Below are positions 50,557-51,370 of a DNA stretch of 51,370 bases, piece after piece. The position numbers and the translations under genes were made by a program. The notes beneath the pieces were generated by a model. That model was not told where the DNA came from. It was given only the letters and a program-made list of their open reading frames with translations, and did not search any database. Source of the DNA: Bacteroidales bacterium (GTDB lineage: Bacteria; Bacteroidota; Bacteroidia; Bacteroidales; WCHB1-69). Positions within the stretch are counted from its first letter, which is position 1; every line of letters starts with the position of its first letter. Location of the stretch: the NCBI GenBank assembly GCA_017525505.1, contig JAFXSR010000043.1:1-51370 (forward strand), given 5' to 3'.

Positions 50557-51370
50557 ATGTCCGGTTTTAACGAAGATACCAGAGTAAAAGTTCCCGCGTT
50601 GATACATTTGACGAGGTTGGGTTATACCTATCGCCCGCTGCATAGTTTGCATCTTGACCCTACCACTAATATCGATGTGGACACTTTTACACAAAAACTT
50701 AAGGATTTCAATAAGGATATAAGCGATTCTCAAATTAAGCTCTTCATCGGGCAAATCCAGAATATGCTGAACAACGAGGATTTGGGTCGTGAGTTCTACG
50801 AGAAAGTTATTCAGAACAAGATATATAAGGTAATCAACTACGATGAAGCAAAAGAGAATGTCTGGGAATGTGTGACGGAAATGCCCTGCGAAAACGGCAA
50901 CGAATCTTTCCGCCCGGATATCACCTTGCTGATCAATGGTCTGCCTTTGGTGTTTATTGAGGTAAAGAGACCCAACAACAAGGGCGGTATGCAGGTGGAA
51001 TATCACCGCATGAACGATACCCGCCTGCCCAATACAAAGTTCCGCCGTTTTCTGAATCTCACCCAGCTGATGATCTTCAGCGACAACAAGCCTTACGACT
51101 TCACTACACCTGTGCCGCTACAAGGTGCCTTCTATGGCTGCAGGGCCGAGAATAAAATGTCATTCAACGTGTTCCGGGAGGAAAACGACTGGTTTGTGCG
51201 CGATTTTCCCTACAAACCTTTGTTGGATGCCACCGAGAACCTGATTCTGAAAGACACCAACTACACCACCATCAAGGCTTCGCCGGAATACGAAACCAAC
51301 AAACAGGCCACAACGCCCACCAACAGCATCCTCACCTCGTTGTGTTCGCGCGAAAGGTTGCTCTATCTGC
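50557..51370 (+). CDS. hsdR: Type I restriction enzyme, HsdR subunit (5' part)
   Basis: The frame starts at ATG 50557 (MSGFNEDTRVKVPALIHLTR) and stays open to the window end, 271 codons. The N-terminal nuclease domain has the PD-(D/E)xK pattern: FRPDITLLINGLPLVFIEVK with Asp in RPDITLL and Glu-x-Lys in IEVKRP. The usual SF2 helicase part would lie outside the window. The protein would cut and move DNA in a type I restriction-modification system; hsdM and hsdS are not seen. A long frame on the other strand (50464-51006) is an artefact. Confidence 0.88.
   Translation, partial: MSGFNEDTRVKVPALIHLTRLGYTYRPLHSLHLDPTTNIDVDTFTQKLKDFNKDISDSQIKLFIGQIQNMLNNEDLGREFYEKVIQNKIYKVINYDEAKENVWECVTEMPCENGNESFRPDITLLINGLPLVFIEVKRPNNKGGMQVEYHRMNDTRLPNTKFRRFLNLTQLMIFSDNKPYDFTTPVPLQGAFYGCRAENKMSFNVFREENDWFVRDFPYKPLLDATENLILKDTNYTTIKASPEYETNKQATTPTNSILTSLCSRERLLYL

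Noticed and set aside
50464..51006. Minus-strand 180-residue ORF
   Set aside because: It is antisense to the open hsdR frame, which has a clear nuclease signature.

Overview
The window is chromosomal DNA from a member of the order Bacteroidales. The evidence is the promoter type seen again and again upstream of genes (a TAnnTTTG -7 box, often with a TTTG or TTG about 19-22 bases further up), the near absence of Shine-Dalgarno sites, FISUMP-type lipid- or surface-associated proteins, an alginate-export-type barrel, the tig-clpP-clpX order and the paired PpiC proteins. I cannot name a genus.

Left part (1-11.4 kb): a GtrA-type membrane protein, a minus-strand pair of paralogous secreted proteins (one carrying three FISUMP domains), and a heavy-metal RND efflux operon (small His-rich protein, membrane fusion lipoprotein, CzcA/CusA-type pump, TolC-type outer membrane protein). 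Middle housekeeping part (11.4-23.5 kb): tRNA-Lys, a two-parvulin periplasmic isomerase with a lipoprotein, mutL with a small membrane protein, a HAD hydrolase, an atypical tRNA-like gene, tig-clpP-clpX, a lone receiver domain with Glu at the phosphorylation site, a dihydrouridine synthase, tRNA-His, and an HD-domain protein.

Accessory island (23.5-48.2 kb): two nonribosomal peptide synthetases, both ending in a thioester reductase. On the minus strand a probable unit reads SpoIIE-type phosphatase/kinase sensor, STAS protein, outer membrane barrel, NRPS 1 (C-A-T-C-A-T-R), iron alcohol dehydrogenase. Divergently, an MFS exporter overlaps by 4 bases NRPS 2 (C-A-T-C-A-T-C-A-T-R). The reading is that NRPS 1 makes a dipeptide aldehyde and NRPS 2 a tripeptide aldehyde (possibly N-acylated), with an aldehyde/alcohol dehydrogenase, an exporter, an outer membrane barrel and a partner-switching regulator beside them. 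Chemistry and regulation are inference from domains and gene order.

The most unusual sequence feature is that both NRPS genes carry, in frame, tracts of heptanucleotide tandem repeats of the kind that also occur between genes here (1-75, 16434-16520), plus one perfect 28-base palindrome. They sit at recurring places: all three carrier-condensation linkers, the loop just before the A3 motif in three of five adenylation domains, and two condensation domains.

Right part (48.2-51.4 kb): a DMT/EamA transporter, initiator tRNA-Met, an NlpC/P60-LysM wall hydrolase, a 30-residue stump of a GIY-YIG-type nuclease, and the 5' part of a type I restriction gene (hsdR) that runs off the window.
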